Below are positions 21,277 through 33,342 of a DNA stretch of 45,244 bases, in pieces. Position 1 is the first letter of the stretch. Each line of letters begins with the position of its first letter. The notes under the pieces are model-generated. The model was not told the origin of the DNA. It did no database searches and saw only the letters and a list, made by a program, of their open reading frames with translations. The DNA comes from Hyphochytrium catenoides (taxonomy: Eukaryota; Sar; Hyphochytriomycetes; Hyphochytriales; Hyphochytriaceae): NCBI GenBank assembly GCA_900088475.1, contig FLMG01004167.1, positions 1-45,244 of the forward strand, given 5' to 3'. A program made the translations under genes and the position numbers.

Positions 21277-24200
21277 TTATTGTGAAGATGATGCCACTAG
21301 ACCAACGTCGCTCGCTTTACTTCCGCCGTCTAAATGCCCGTCTTCAGATTTCTCCTGTGCAGGCTCACTATCTGTGTGGGCATGCTCACTTGGACTCACT
21401 TTCCCATTGGTCGCTTGCACAGCTTCCCCTGTACCACCTTGGCTAATCTCCTGGGTCTGTTCTTCCTCCGTTGAATGTGCTTGTGTCGCCTCTGCTGCCT
21501 GGTCTGACTTTTCCTTTTCTTCTGACTGCATATCTTTGATTGTCTTTCTCCTCTTGAGCTGCAGACTGTTTCTTAATTGTGCTTCTCCTCCCTCTTCTTT
21601 CCGTATCTCTTGATCCAGAAGCTCGATGGCGGTAACAGTGCTATCAATCGTTGGGCCGAGCGTCTCCGACTCTGAGAGCTTCAGCTCTTCCAAAAAGTCA
21701 GTGATGATGGAGAGTGTGCTCACAAGCTTGTTCCGCTCTTCTCGTAGGGAGAAAAGTTTCTCTAAAAAGAACTTCTCATACCTAAATATTGTTAAAAAGA
21801 AGCAGGAGGTCCGGATAAGAGCAGAAAGAGAGGGGATGACAATATAAGACAAACAGTGACAGGATGTCAGCTTGATCAGCATATGCTATGTAAGACACGA
21901 GAAATGGTGGGCTGACGTGAGGGATACTGCAAGACTACTACCGTTGAGGCCATATAAAGTCGAAGAACAGGCAAGACAAAGATAGGGAGATCAGTTTCGA
22001 ATAGCATGTCTGTAGTGAGCCGAAGACTCTTCTAGAGGTACACTCCTCACCGTGCGACCAGCTGTGAGGGAACTGTACGCTCTCTATCTCCCTCCATGGA
22101 TGTAGAAGGCGGATAGGGGTGGGAGGTTGATGTAACTGGCATCTTCCTCTTCCCTAGGACCGATCTCAGATCTAAACTGGCTTTGGATCTAACAGTCTCA
22201 AGCTTTTGAGAAAAGTGGCAATACAGTTGCCGAAAGTGCTGGGCCTTCGACGTAATAGCTACCAATTTCATCTGTTCCAGGGTAAACGAGAATGGCCTGA
22301 GAGACAAGAGCGTATGCCCCATGACAGGAACGGGAGGAGAAAAACCTTAATCGTCTCTTCAAAGTGCAGCAGATGTGCAGCCGGAGCTTGGGTGAGAAAA
22401 TGTTCTAACTCTGGAAGCACTTTATCTATGAAATACGCCTCGTAGAGCCTCTACAGATGCAAGTGAAGAGAGGAGAAAAGGGTATATACAGGGCGTGTTG
22501 GGTCAGTCAGCAGACTAGCAGTAGAGATCAGCGAGCGAGCTTGGGACGGCCAGATGTGAGAGAGAGAGCAATGAAGGCAAAGAAGAGCACCTTGAAAGGC
22601 CATGTAAGCGACAGATTGAACCAAGAGATATCAACGGAGGCTCTTGGCTCTGCTACTCCATGTTTTTTTTCTCTATAAACGTTTTCAACTTACCCTCTTT
22701 CGCCTGACCAGCTGGTTCAGCTGCACTTCTTGTCTACTTTTCTTGGCGTATGTCTCCTCCATTGCGGTCGTTTTCACGTTCATTGCTTCCCGGAGACCGT
22801 CATACTCGGCATTGTAGGCATCATACTCTTTTTCCAGTTCTTGGGCTCTCCTTTCCATCTCACTGCGGCGACAATCCAAAGTAACAGTCATTGCAAATAC
22901 CATTTAGCACCGCTTTGCTATAAAAGGCGCCCGAGGTCACTCAGGCCAAGCAGCATAGTGGGTACGAAGAAGCATAAAAAAGAGTTCAAATATACTTCTG
23001 CAACGTAAGAGGCCACTGCCATTGTAATGGTAATGTGAAAGACATTAGGGACGGTTTCAAGGATCACCGTCTCGGACGCCGTTAACAATGTTTGATGTTA
23101 AGAACAGTCGCATAACGAGGAGAGCCGTCCTGCCCTAACGGCACGTAACACCACGTTCATTGATTGTATAGCAAGAGCCGAAGGGCAAACAAGTTGCCTG
23201 GACGGCAAAGGTTAGAGTAAAGGAGAGTACCTCAGCGCTTTATCTAGCTGTGGAGCTATTTGGTCCATAATGTACTCGCCTTCCAGCAGCATCACCTCTC
23301 GGCCATGGGTTAGATCCAGCGATAAGAGGAGACGCACCAGAGGCATCACTGGCAGAGGAGAGTGGGCACAGAGAGAAAGAGTGTGAGAGAGAAAGAGAGA
23401 ACACAAAGGGATGGCGAGCACAATTGGAACGGTAAGCAAGCCAGAAGCAGCGGGAGTCGCCGTTAGTCCATCTTAGAACGAAGTTCTACTCCTTTGTCTA
23501 CTTACTCTCTTCCGAAGGTGGCTTCACGAGATGAGGAACATTGTCGCCTTCCCTTACTCCTTTGAGCTAACAAATGCGAGATTTGTCAGAATCACGAGAG
23601 CCGAGAGATTATAAAGGAAAGCATACGGTGCATGCACGGAACCAACCATTTCTTCAGCATTGGCGGGGCCGGAGAGAGCTTTGGACGTTGTAAGCTTGTA
23701 CAACGCGGATCCCAAATCTCCGCTGGCCCATTTCTGTAGCAATTGTGTGGAGACAGAGGTCAGGGAGACAGAGGTCAGGTTCTTGCCACCTTCCCGAGTC
23801 CCGTCAAGAGGCCCACATGTTTCTCTCTTTGGCTCTCTAGTCTGCCTCTATGTGTTCCCGCCCCGCAAAAAACCTATTCCTGGCAGGAGGCGGCCGCTCT
23901 CAGCTTAGCCCTCTTCCTGTCTAGCTGGCTATTTTCGATCTCACCGGCTGGTTAACTTCCTTTGAGAGTCTTTCAATGAGACAGGACACTTGCTCCTTTA
24001 GCGAGGGAGAACTGGGCGTATCCTGTAGGTGCCCAGCCTGGACTCCCTCAGTCTGGGGTACTTCTGAATCGGAGAGACAGCGGGGGACCGAATCCTCGAA
24101 GTCTGTCCGAACTTCGTTCTCCTTCTGGGAGCCATTCTCTTCCTTCTCAGTTTCAGTGGCTGATCTTTTAGAAGCAGCTGGTTCAGGATTTTGTCCCTTT

Positions 24201-26699
24201 TCTAGATTTTCAGACTCTCTATCTTTGCCCAAAAGCTGTGTCCCTCCATTGGCTTCTTCCTTACTCTCTTCTCTTTCTTCCCTCTCAAAGATCATGGGGG
24301 TGTCGTCATCGTTCTCGTCCTTTTCCTCATCACCACTCAGAGTCACGGGCGCGTTTGCTGCTCCTGGAGACTCTTCAGATTCTTTGACTTGTGTGGGAGA
24401 AAGGGCGGAGGACCCCGATAGTGAAGGAAAGACTTGTTCAGGATCTGATACGGCACAGAGCTCTCTTATGCTCACCAGCCAGGTGAGCACTGCATCAAAC
24501 TACATTGCATTGAGATCACAAAGGAGAAAGTTACATTCGGAGGGAAGAGCCGGAGAGGTGAAAGGAGAATGGTAGATGAGGTTACGCAATGAAGCACACC
24601 GTGTCATCAGGGCTTGGCCGAGTATAGAAGCTTACCTGTCTCTGCAAGCAGATGCTGCAAGTATGAAGTCTGGATGAGTCATCCTGATAGTTGATAAGGC
24701 CAGTTCAGGCGAAAGTTGAGGTGACACACAGCCCGAGGAAAGGGAGAAGGACGAGACAGAGGGTGGCGAACAGAGTAAAGAAGAGGAGGAAAAGGGGGAG
24801 ACCGGGAAAGGAGGTGAGAGAAGACGGAGTAGCAGAGAAGAAGGACTAGAGTAACAGTACAAGGAGTGGGAGTAGGTAAATCCAGAATGGAGGAGAAGAG
24901 TCTAGCAAGGGAGGAGAGATTGAAGCATACGGTCTCCAGCTCTTGCTCTAGGCAATGGCTGTGGAAAGAGCGTCCGCATCTGGCACATGGACGTAAAGGT
25001 TTTTCTCGGTTATCTTCACCACGGCACAAGCAGCAGGACTGGGAAGAGAGATAGTTTGCTTGTTAGTATGCTGCCCTCTCCCACTTTCGCGGCCGACGCG
25101 TAGTCCATGTCAACCCTCAAGCACGACCCGTCTCCCAGCTTCTCACCACTTGGAACGTCTTCTGCCGGACAGAGCTAGCTGAAGGAACTCGTTCCTCTTC
25201 CTTCTCTTCGAGGCTCCTGGGCTCAATCTTGCCAGCATCTCCGTCCTCACTCTCAGGAGCCTTTGAGCTATGTTAAGGGAAGAGACTGATGTTGGCGATA
25301 CAGCAAGGAGGAAGATAAACAACATGCGCGCTGCCGCTATTCTCTTCCTTCCCCGTTCATTCTCCTCTGAACTTTGTCTTCACATAACGGCAAGACCTTT
25401 GCAGCAAGGTGCCATGCTCTAAGGTCCACTTCTTTGAAGGCATGGCAACCTCATATACAGGCCTTCCAGTCACTCGTCTTGCCTGACCCGCGTGCTCAAG
25501 CTCCCTCACACACATTCTCACACTTCTCTTATAATGTCTCCCTGTTGTTACTGTCCATCGCGTAGAAATTTTAATTTGAGGTCTAAGATGCAAGTCCAAT
25601 CAAGCTCCTTGTCGTCCTCCTGCCCAAAGCCCGGTCTATTCGTCTGTCAACAATCACCATACCTAGGAGCAGGGCTAGCGGATATCCGTCTGTCCGTAGC
25701 TTCTTCTCTCCTCGCCCGCTGCGGAGGATGGAAGTTCGTGGACCCTTTTCCGGTTTTGTGGAGACGCAAAGATGAGATAAACGGGAGGGAGAAGCATGAC
25801 GGGGAAAGGAAAGACGGTAATTAGTGGTAAGGAGAGCGCTGCGACTGGAGAGAGAGAGACAAAGAGAGCGAGAGGGAGAGAGAGAGGGAGGGAGGGAGAG
25901 AGAGAGAGAGGGAGATAGAGAAGAGGGAGCGAGGGAGCGAGCGAGCGAGCGAGAGGAAATGTGAAACTATTGCTTAGCAGCGGTCTCTTTCTCACTCACT
26001 TCCAGACGTTAAGCGTGAATAATCGTCTCTCAGCTCCTTCAAAGATCGGCCGGACTCTGTGGCTATGACGCTGTTCCATCCCTTGTCTTGCTTCAGAGCT
26101 AATCATCGGCCAGTGAAAAATGGCATGTCAAACGCAGCGGTACAGGTAGGAAAGAGACGAAGAAAAAAAAGTTGTCTCTTTCTTGTTGACATCTATCTTA
26201 TGCTTTCCCTTTATCTCCTTGTCTCTCCTGTTGTCTTACATCCTTGTACTTCGAACCTCTATTGGCAGCTATCTCTAAAGGTCTTTCCTATCCTCTCTCT
26301 CTCTCTCTCTCTTGCTCCCGTTGTCTCTTCCTCTTCCCTTACCAGGGTTGATGCTCTGTTTCATATACAGCGCCAAGGCCGACGGGTTAGTGAAGCTGAC
26401 GCCTTCATAGGAAATGTCGCCCTCGGGGCTGAGGTCAGCGAGGAGGCGGCTTCCATAGTAATCCACAAACAAGGCGCCTTTGCCTGGTAGGAACAGAGAA
26501 AGAGAGGACAAAGAGAAAGGAAGGCAGAAACAGACAGAGCCAGAGAGAAAGGAAACAATCGGGAAAGCAGATCGACAGGCGGCGGGGATAGCAAATGCGT
26601 GAGATGAATGAACTCTGTATATTTACCACGAAGTAGTGGAGAGCTATTGAAGAGTTAGAGCAAGCTACAGGCCACAAGGAGAGAAGCGGTGTGTGCGGA

Positions 26700-26739
<40 letters not shown>

Positions 26740-26937
26740 AGAGGCGAACCAAGAGAGAAAGAGACCCAGACTCATGAAGAAGGCTGTGACAGAGTGATTA
26801 CGAAGGCTGTAGACCGCACCATGCTGTAGCAACCCTGAGTTCATCAGCGAGCATAGGACCCTGGTAGTTCGATTATTACGAGGAGGCCGGCCTGGCCCGG
26901 GCTGGCCTCCGGCTTCCTCATCCGCATCTCGCCCCAT
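21277..26937 (-). CDS. RAMA-domain plus PHD-finger chromatin protein
   Basis: The gene starts at ATG 26937. Exons 26937-26772, 26483-26343 and 26098-26000 join in phase into a RAMA domain (restriction enzyme adenine methylase-associated): LMNSGLLQHGAVYSL, then DLSPEGDISYEGVSFTNPSA, then DKGWNSVIATESGRSLKEL. These are the hydrophobic, D-G-x-I-x-Y-x-G, F-x-x-P-S and G-W steps of that family. A PHD finger follows, with CCLCRGED at about 25030, CARCGRSFHSHCLEQ, and the last pair CSICLQRQ in the next exon (about 24650). After it come an acidic Ser/Glu-rich exon (24490-23945), short exons around 23740-23220, a coiled coil (about 22885-22690, starting SEMERRAQELEKEYDAYNAE), helical segments to 22050, and a low-complexity Glu/Gln tail ending at a stop at 21277-21279. 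RAMA is proposed to bind modified DNA and PHD fingers bind histone tails, so this is probably a nuclear reader. Middle exon joins are approximate. Confidence 0.8.
23748..23777. repeat. Two-copy 15-bp tandem repeat
   Basis: GGAGACAGAGGTCAG occurs twice in direct succession inside an intron of the RAMA-PHD gene. It is minor and probably a slippage product. Confidence 0.7.
25842..25960. repeat. GA-rich microsatellite, ending in GAGC repeats
   Basis: A purine-only tract of GAGA/GGGAG units with a (GAGC)n run near 25930-25955, inside an intron of the minus-strand RAMA-PHD gene. On the coding strand it is a long pyrimidine tract. Confidence 0.9.
26700..26740. repeat. (GA)n microsatellite in first intron of the RAMA-PHD gene
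   Basis: A run of about 16 GA dinucleotides. It lies in the intron between the first two RAMA exons and forms a CT-rich tract upstream of the 3' splice site on the coding strand. Confidence 0.9.
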
Positions 26938-27041
26938 CCTGGGCCACGGAGCGGACCTATGCCCTTATCTCAGTGTATTATTGGATTGTTATGGAAGAGA
27001 ATAATAGCCAGAAAGGAGGACAAGCAAAGACCAGAATAAAA

Positions 27042-27072
27042 TGAGAGAGAGAGAGAGTACGCTTCTGCGATG

Positions 27073-27114
<42 letters not shown>

Positions 27115-27130
27115 AAGAGAGACAAAGAGA
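27042..27130. repeat. (GA)n microsatellite upstream of the RAMA-PHD gene
   Basis: Two GA runs, with GACAAAGA units at the right end, about 105-190 bp upstream of the RAMA-PHD start codon. The spacer from 26938 to 27688 shows no supported gene apart from this tract. It separates the 3' end of the HA-repeat gene from the 5' end of the RAMA-PHD gene. Confidence 0.85.
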
Positions 27131-27688
27131 GACGCCAGGCTAAAAGAGAAAAAGCCAACGCTGACAGCATCAGAATCTGTCACCAACTATGGACGACTAA
27201 CGGCTAGGATTGGCGCGGCCGGCTCTTTATAAGAATCCATCAATCAATCTTTATCATCAGCATTCAGTTCTCTCTTCCTGCTCAGTCTGTCTCTGGGCCT
27301 CTAATGCTTACTTTTTGTCTCCTGCAGGGAGCTTCATGGAGCAGTTCATGTCTGATTCTGGCTATAGAGCAAGAGGTACAGTGGATTGGGCTGCTGTAGC
27401 CTGCTTGGACAATGTGTCTTCAGTCCCTTAACAATAAAGGAATACGCTGTAGCATTGGCTTGACAAATTTCAAAGTAAGCCAGCGCTTTCTTCTAGCTGT
27501 TGACCCATAGGGTTGCCTGCCGGACTCTCAAGTCGCCGGCAGAGTGGCCGTAGCTGATCCCTAACTGCTGGTGCTTCTCCATATCCTGGCGTAGAGAAGT
27601 GGTGGTGTGCCAATGTCAGTCGTCTCCCTGGTACTCGTTGCCTCCTCATCTACAATCACGCGGACCTTTTCCATATCTCTTCGCCTCC

Positions 27689-30600
27689 CTACTCTTGGTC
27701 CAGCTCTTCTTCTTCTTCCTTCATCTCCTGAACTAAGTGGCGTCTCATTCTCAAAGCCAGTAAGCCAAGCTTCGTGCCGTGAAGATCATCATCAAAGCAC
27801 TCAGCCTCCGGAACAACATAAAGCATCGGGATCGACGCATCCCCGTGTTTCTCAAAGTACTGCGCCAAGCTTCTAGCAAGGGTAGTCCTATCAGCCTCTC
27901 CCTCCTTCCGCCGCGAAGGGAGAAAGTTGATTGCTTTGCCAAGCTCCAGACCGTGCAAATATTCGGGAAAAGACAAAGGTGGTTCGTCTACATCTTGCCT
28001 CTCGGGGCACCCTTTGCCTTCTTCTGCTTGGCCTTCGGGAGAAGTAGAGGTGATGACATAACCTTCTGGAATGGAATAGTGACCATAAATACGGCCATAG
28101 ATAGAAAGGGCGTGTGCCACCTAACGAGACAGGTAAGGACAGAGGCGAAGCCACAGGGAGAGCGTCAGTGCCTTGCCGGTAGGGGCACACCAAAGCCCCC
28201 GCAAGCCGCACTGATAAGGACATGCCAAAATGGAGATAGGAGCCAAAGACAAGGCCGGCCTAACACAATGCTTGCATTGTTCTATAAAAAAAGATGTATA
28301 AAGCGAGGTAACTAATGGACAAGGACCGGAGAGAGTATGAATGAGGGTAGATAGACCGACCAAGGATGGACACTTACTTGGAACATCCTGAACCTCGCTG
28401 CACTATTCAACGAGGTCTGCACTCCCCATTGAAAGCCTAGCTCCACCAGCCGCTGCCTCTGCTCAGGCTGCAGAAGGAAAGAGTTGCGCTGCCGAACGCG
28501 TGTCACGGTTGTTCCCAGCTTGTACCCCCACAAGGTCTCGGGGTACTGCTCGGACTTTGGAGGAATCACGAACTGAGATGGGACATGTATGTGGCCTAAG
28601 GAGAATAGCAGACGGGCAGAGGGGTTAAAGTAGGTAGATCTCACAAGGATGAGGGAAGGGACACAACCCTAGAGCAACGGTGATGGCGAATCTAGTGGTC
28701 GACCAAGAATCCTCTCTTGCTGCTTTCTAGGGCTCGATGCTCGACCCTCTGCCATGAGATTTTTGGAATACCCAGTGTCTTAACAAATCCTTCCGCAATC
28801 ATCTATCTCCCTTCCTTACCGTGCAGTGCCTTGAACTNNNNNNNNNNNNNNNNNNNNNNNNNNNNNNNNNNNNNNNNNNNNNNNNNNNNNNNAGCCCATC
28901 TTCTCGAGCTCTTCCTTTTCCTGATCCTTGATCTTTCTCTTGCCCATTCTAATGACCAGCATTATCCGGCCTAGGGCCAGGCCGTGAAGCTTAGGTTCCC
29001 AATCTTCTGAATAAGGCACTTCGAAGGTATAATGGACATCGGTATGCCCATAGAGTTCCTTCGTAGACAGAGCAAAGAGGGATGAGGAGGAGCAGTAACA
29101 AGATGCACTATAGTGGGAAGCTTTCAAAGAAAAGATAAGGCCCCATCTACTCAGGTCGGCGAAGGATCAACAAACTACAAAGGAACGCAAAGGGCCCAGT
29201 TAACAACCATACGATCACCAGGCCGAGGCCTTTGGCAGAGGAGAACTGAAAGAAAGTTACCTTAAACGTCCTCACTGCCTCTAGCAGCGTCGCCATGCTC
29301 TCGCGATGTCTGCTTCGGAAAACCCATTCATAGCCTATCGTTGCCGAGAAGGCTTGGTCACCGGCGACCCTATCTAAGAGAGTGCGGCGATAGCTCTTGG
29401 ACTGTAAGAGTTTGCCAAATGGAAATCCAGCAAGATGGCGAGGCCAAGAAAGGGATGAAGATGATTGAGAAGTCGTGGTAGACATTGGGAGAGAGGATGG
29501 AGCATCAGAGAAATCGGCGAAGGATGAGGACGGGGCAGGGGTGGTCGGAACCACGAAAGTGTGCGGGACTCTTGTATGGCCATATCGCTGTTTGAAGTGA
29601 TGTAAAAGGAGCTTGGCATCTTCAACGGAGATGGTCTCCAATGATGATGCGCCTTCTCTCCAACCTTCCGCTTCATTGCCTTTCTTTGTGTGCTGCCAAC
29701 GAAAGCCAAGTCGCGCTAACTTGGTGAAGGTGTCAGAGCTCTTGTCAAGGTATGCAAAGTCTTCTCTCATTTGGTGAAGCCGTTCGCCTAAATCAAGCCC
29801 GTGATAGCGATGGTCGGGCCAAATCGAGGGATCAGATGGGACAGCGAACTTTCGCTCAACCTATAAGAAGAGTAGATCAGTAAGGGAGATCATTTGAGGA
29901 AGAACTTCCAGAACGACGAAGAAAGAATAGGTGTTATCATAGAGATAACCATGGAGGTAGACGACAGAAGCATGTGGGGATGACCAACAGTAGCAACGTC
30001 AGCATGAAAGAGCCTGATAGACGGGCGGGAAGAGGAGCCGACAGCGATGCAACAGGTCAACTTCATGGAAAGGTTGTGCTAGCAAATCGATGAGAAGTGA
30101 CTCGGATAGAGCTTTGGATGGTGGGGATCGGATCGGCTGACCTAATGAATTATTAGGCTGGTCGGTCGGAGAACAAGAAGCATTCACGCAAAGCAATCAT
30201 CTCTACTAAGAAAGGGACGCTATAAAGGTTGAAAGTACCTCAATGTGCCCATACTTGCTTTTGTACTGCTCGAGAGCCCCCAAGATGGTCTCTATGGGCC
30301 TCAAAGGCTTCTGATCCCACACGAATCCGACCGCTTCTAGCTCTTGCCGACGAGCAGGAGAAAGACGACCTTTTCGTTCTCTCAAAGAGCGAGCCATGTT
30401 TCCTAGCGGGAGACCCCAGTGCTGCTGGGGCCATCGGCCTAGTGAGGACGCTTAGTTCCATTCATCAGGAGGTTCTACCACAGGAGATCCTAATAAAGGT
30501 AGAGCTATACTAAGAAGACTAGAGGTAAAAAAGAGAGCGAATGGTAAAGCCAAACCAGGCCTCTTACGGTCGCGGAAGGAGGGAAGTAAGACTCCTCCGC

Positions 30601-32524
30601 AAGTTCATGGCTTACCTTCATCCCCATCTTTAGGTACCATGAAGGAGCGCGGAACCGCGCAGTGTCCATATTTCGCTTTGTAGACCTTAAGGGCGTCAAT
30701 AAACGTATCTATGATGGGCTGATCTCGACGCCTCCAATTCAAGCCGACATTCTCCAGTTCTTGTTGACGGTCTGGCCGATCCTTTACATATCGTTGGTGG
30801 TAGCTAATAGGACACAAAGATGTAAGCACTTAAGCAAGCAACAAAGGCCCTCGCGCCAGCTACCATCGTCAGCATAGGTTGAGCATAGGTTGAGCATGAG
30901 TTCGTGATGGTTGATGCTTTCCTCCCATGTCCATGGCTGAGGATACCATCCTGGTTGCCTCTTGTCGCCTATTCGTTTGTTCACTTTTGTTTGTTTTTGT
31001 CGTCCCTTCCACGCCCCTATTTCTAGCCATCAAGTCACAAGGCCAAGCGCAACTGTCGGTGCACCCTGGCGCACCATTCCTACCATTTCTCCCTAGGTGT
31101 ACTTCTTTCCTCCACTTACCGAACGTCGTGAATTATCTCTCCCAAACGATACCCATGAAGCTCCACCGGCCAGTCTTCTGCCCCTTCACTCCCTGCCAAT
31201 GGGACGACAAATCGCCGAGGAACAACAGTCTTTCCGTGAATCCTAACGTAGGTGGTAAATGCCTCTACCAGCCTCTGGAATCGCTTATCCTATACGGAAG
31301 AGGACGATAAGCATGGGGATGGGGTTGAGAATATCCTTTCGAAGGATAGTCCTGAAGGAGATGAGCGATAATCAAGAGCTCAAGCCGGATTAGGAGAAAG
31401 AAGAAGGATGGGCGTTCTTACATAGGAGCGTGATTCGCACTCTAGCCCAACAGCTTCTAATAGCTTTCTGCGCTCAGGCATGCCCCTAATATAGAGTCCA
31501 TGTTCCCTATAAATAGGCGTACTCCTTAGCGACGTTTGTTTTCAGGATGCTCCAGGTTGTGCATCTTGGGCCTGTGGACTCTCTCGTTGACACCTTCTCT
31601 CTATAGTTCGCTCCTCTTACTCTGTCTCTTTCGCGACACTCTTTCTACCGCACAGTCCGGTCGCTATCAACTGCATTCCTTGCTGTAGGCGCTCTTTCTC
31701 AATAGGTCATCGCTCCTTCTTGATCAATGCCGACGTCTAAGCCTAGCTGCCCTCTCCTTGAATCTCAGATCGTTTCGTACCGGACTTTGGTTATGATCGG
31801 CCCAAGGCGATAGCCATGGAATTCTTCTGGCCACTGGCTTGCTCCTTCCTCAGCAGCCGACGGCACAGTAAAGCGTACAGGAACCTGGATGTTGCCATAA
31901 ACCTTTCTATATAGAGAGAGGGCCTGAAGTAGCGTATGAAAAGGCTTGTCCTGACTCGTGCACGAAGAGACAGTTAAAAGACTTGTTGGAGAGAAGGTCC
32001 GTCTTCGAAGGGAAGGGGAGGTTAATCAAACAGAAGCGAGAGTACCCATCGTCGGCAACAGAAGACAAGGCAGTTTGGTGTAGAACCGATGACGCGTTTC
32101 GCAAAGATGCTGAAGACGTTAACCAAAGACGGGAGCATCCCCTGAGCAAATTTCAGGCCTAATTGGTGCCGTCTTGCACTGTGAAGGTCAGGTGGCTTAC
32201 ATCGCTGTTCGTTTCACTGCAGTTTGTCTGCTTCGCAGCCTCCTTTACTCCATCTGACTGCTGATTCAGTTCAGTCACCGCTTGTGCTTCCTGGTAACCT
32301 CGCGTGGAAGTGCTGGCGGAAGCAGCCAACGGTCTGAAAAGGGCCTGAGCAGAGTCATTTTGGGCTACGAGGAGGCCAAACGGGAGCGGCTTTCTGTTGG
32401 AAGCCACATGCCTTCCTCTCAAAAGCACAGAGTAGCAGTTCGCGCCACCAGCGCGTCTTAAGGCACGTACAGGCAGCATTGATGCGAGGGCTCGGTGGCT
32501 CCCTAGCTCCGGCCCGAGCCCCAC
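27689..32524 (-). CDS. Large protein of eight to nine helicase-associated (HA)-like repeats, presequence-like N-terminus
   Basis: The start at ATG 32524 opens an Arg/Ala-rich stretch (ASMLPVRALRRAGGANCYSV) that resembles a mitochondrial or plastid transit peptide. The rest is a chain of repeats of the form YK..YGH..VP..F.VP, then WP..LHG..LG..V..IR, then R...L...GF.W, similar to HA repeats. Examples in gene order: VYGNIQVPVRFTVP (about 31900), WPVELHGYRLGEIIHDVR (about 31170), YKAKYGHCAVPRSFMVP (about 30650), YKSKYGHIE (about 30250), RYGHTRVPHTFVVP (about 29550), YGHTDVHYTFEVP (about 29030), GHIHVPSQFVIP (about 28580), YGHYSIPEGYVI (about 28080) and HGDASIPMLYVVP (about 27840). The last repeat is incomplete and ends in an acidic tail with a stop at 27689. 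The join after the first exon is unclear. A 55-N gap removes part of one repeat. In bacteria this domain accompanies helicases; no helicase motor is present here. Function unknown. Confidence 0.7.
28838..28892. other. Assembly gap (55 N)
   Basis: A run of 55 undetermined bases directly after the segment IKDQEKEELEKMG of the minus-strand HA-repeat gene. It removes the expected GF.W end of one repeat and a splice site. Confidence 1.
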
Positions 32525-33342
32525 CTTCTCCGCTTATCCATCTGAAAGATAAAGCCCAACGATTCCCTTGCCCAAGCTGGGGTCCTCGTCAAGCTGTGCC
32601 CATTTCACCAGCCACAATCAGCACGCTTTTCATCTGACGCCGATGGGTAGCGCTGGACGAACAAGGAGAGGCGCACTTAGCAGAGCAATGAGGCACAGAG
32701 GCTCCTTAATGAGGTATAAGACTTGTTATAGAGATCTGTCAGCGGCGGTCACGGTCAGTCGGTCAGCGGGCAGAACCGATGGATGAAGACCAGGAAGCCA
32801 ACAACCAATCTTCAGATGGTGCTGGTCACTTCCTCGCTCCTCAGAGTGCCTGACTACAATAAGAACTAAGAACCACTGCCCGCTGTATGCAAAAATGAAA
32901 ATACGACAAAATAAAGCTTGACTAGTTCCTCTCTTTTTTTGCATTAATATCTTGAGACTAATTTACTCTCTTATGTTACCAAATCTTGACTTACATCTAA
33001 TCATAATAGAGCATTTTAGGACGGTTTGATTGTTATTGGTACAAAGTTAGGTCTGTCCAGGCGCTGGTTGGACGTTGACGGTAAGAATTACTTAGCCAAA
33101 AGACTTTTTTGAGGAAGAAAGAAGTGCAGGCTGGGCAGTCGAGTCATCGCCGCCAAGGCAGCAGTCTCATCTCTGTTGTGAGAGAAGCCAGGGGGCCGAC
33201 CTCCACTGAGCTCTGCCCAATGCTAAGCTGGCGGTCCATTTGAGGCTCTGTGGCTTGGATGAGAGAGGCTGACGACAGCTAAACGGGTTGCTAGCGGGGG
33301 TCCGGAGGGCAGTGATTTGACCCTGGTAGAGAACCAAAGACG
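32525..33342. promoter_or_regulatory. Divergent promoter region between the two HA-repeat genes
   Basis: An 818-bp spacer between two head-to-head start codons (32524 minus, 33343 plus). The part around 32930-33060 is A/T-richer. No open frame here has a recognisable motif. Both genes encode the same repeat family, so shared control from this interval is plausible. This is an inference from layout only. Confidence 0.4.

Noticed and set aside
26435-27186. Open frames encoding long Ser-Leu repeats
   Set aside because: They are translations of GA/CT microsatellites, not proteins.
28717-28974. Plus-strand open frame spanning the N gap
   Set aside because: It includes undetermined bases and lies opposite convincing HA-repeat coding sequence on the minus strand.
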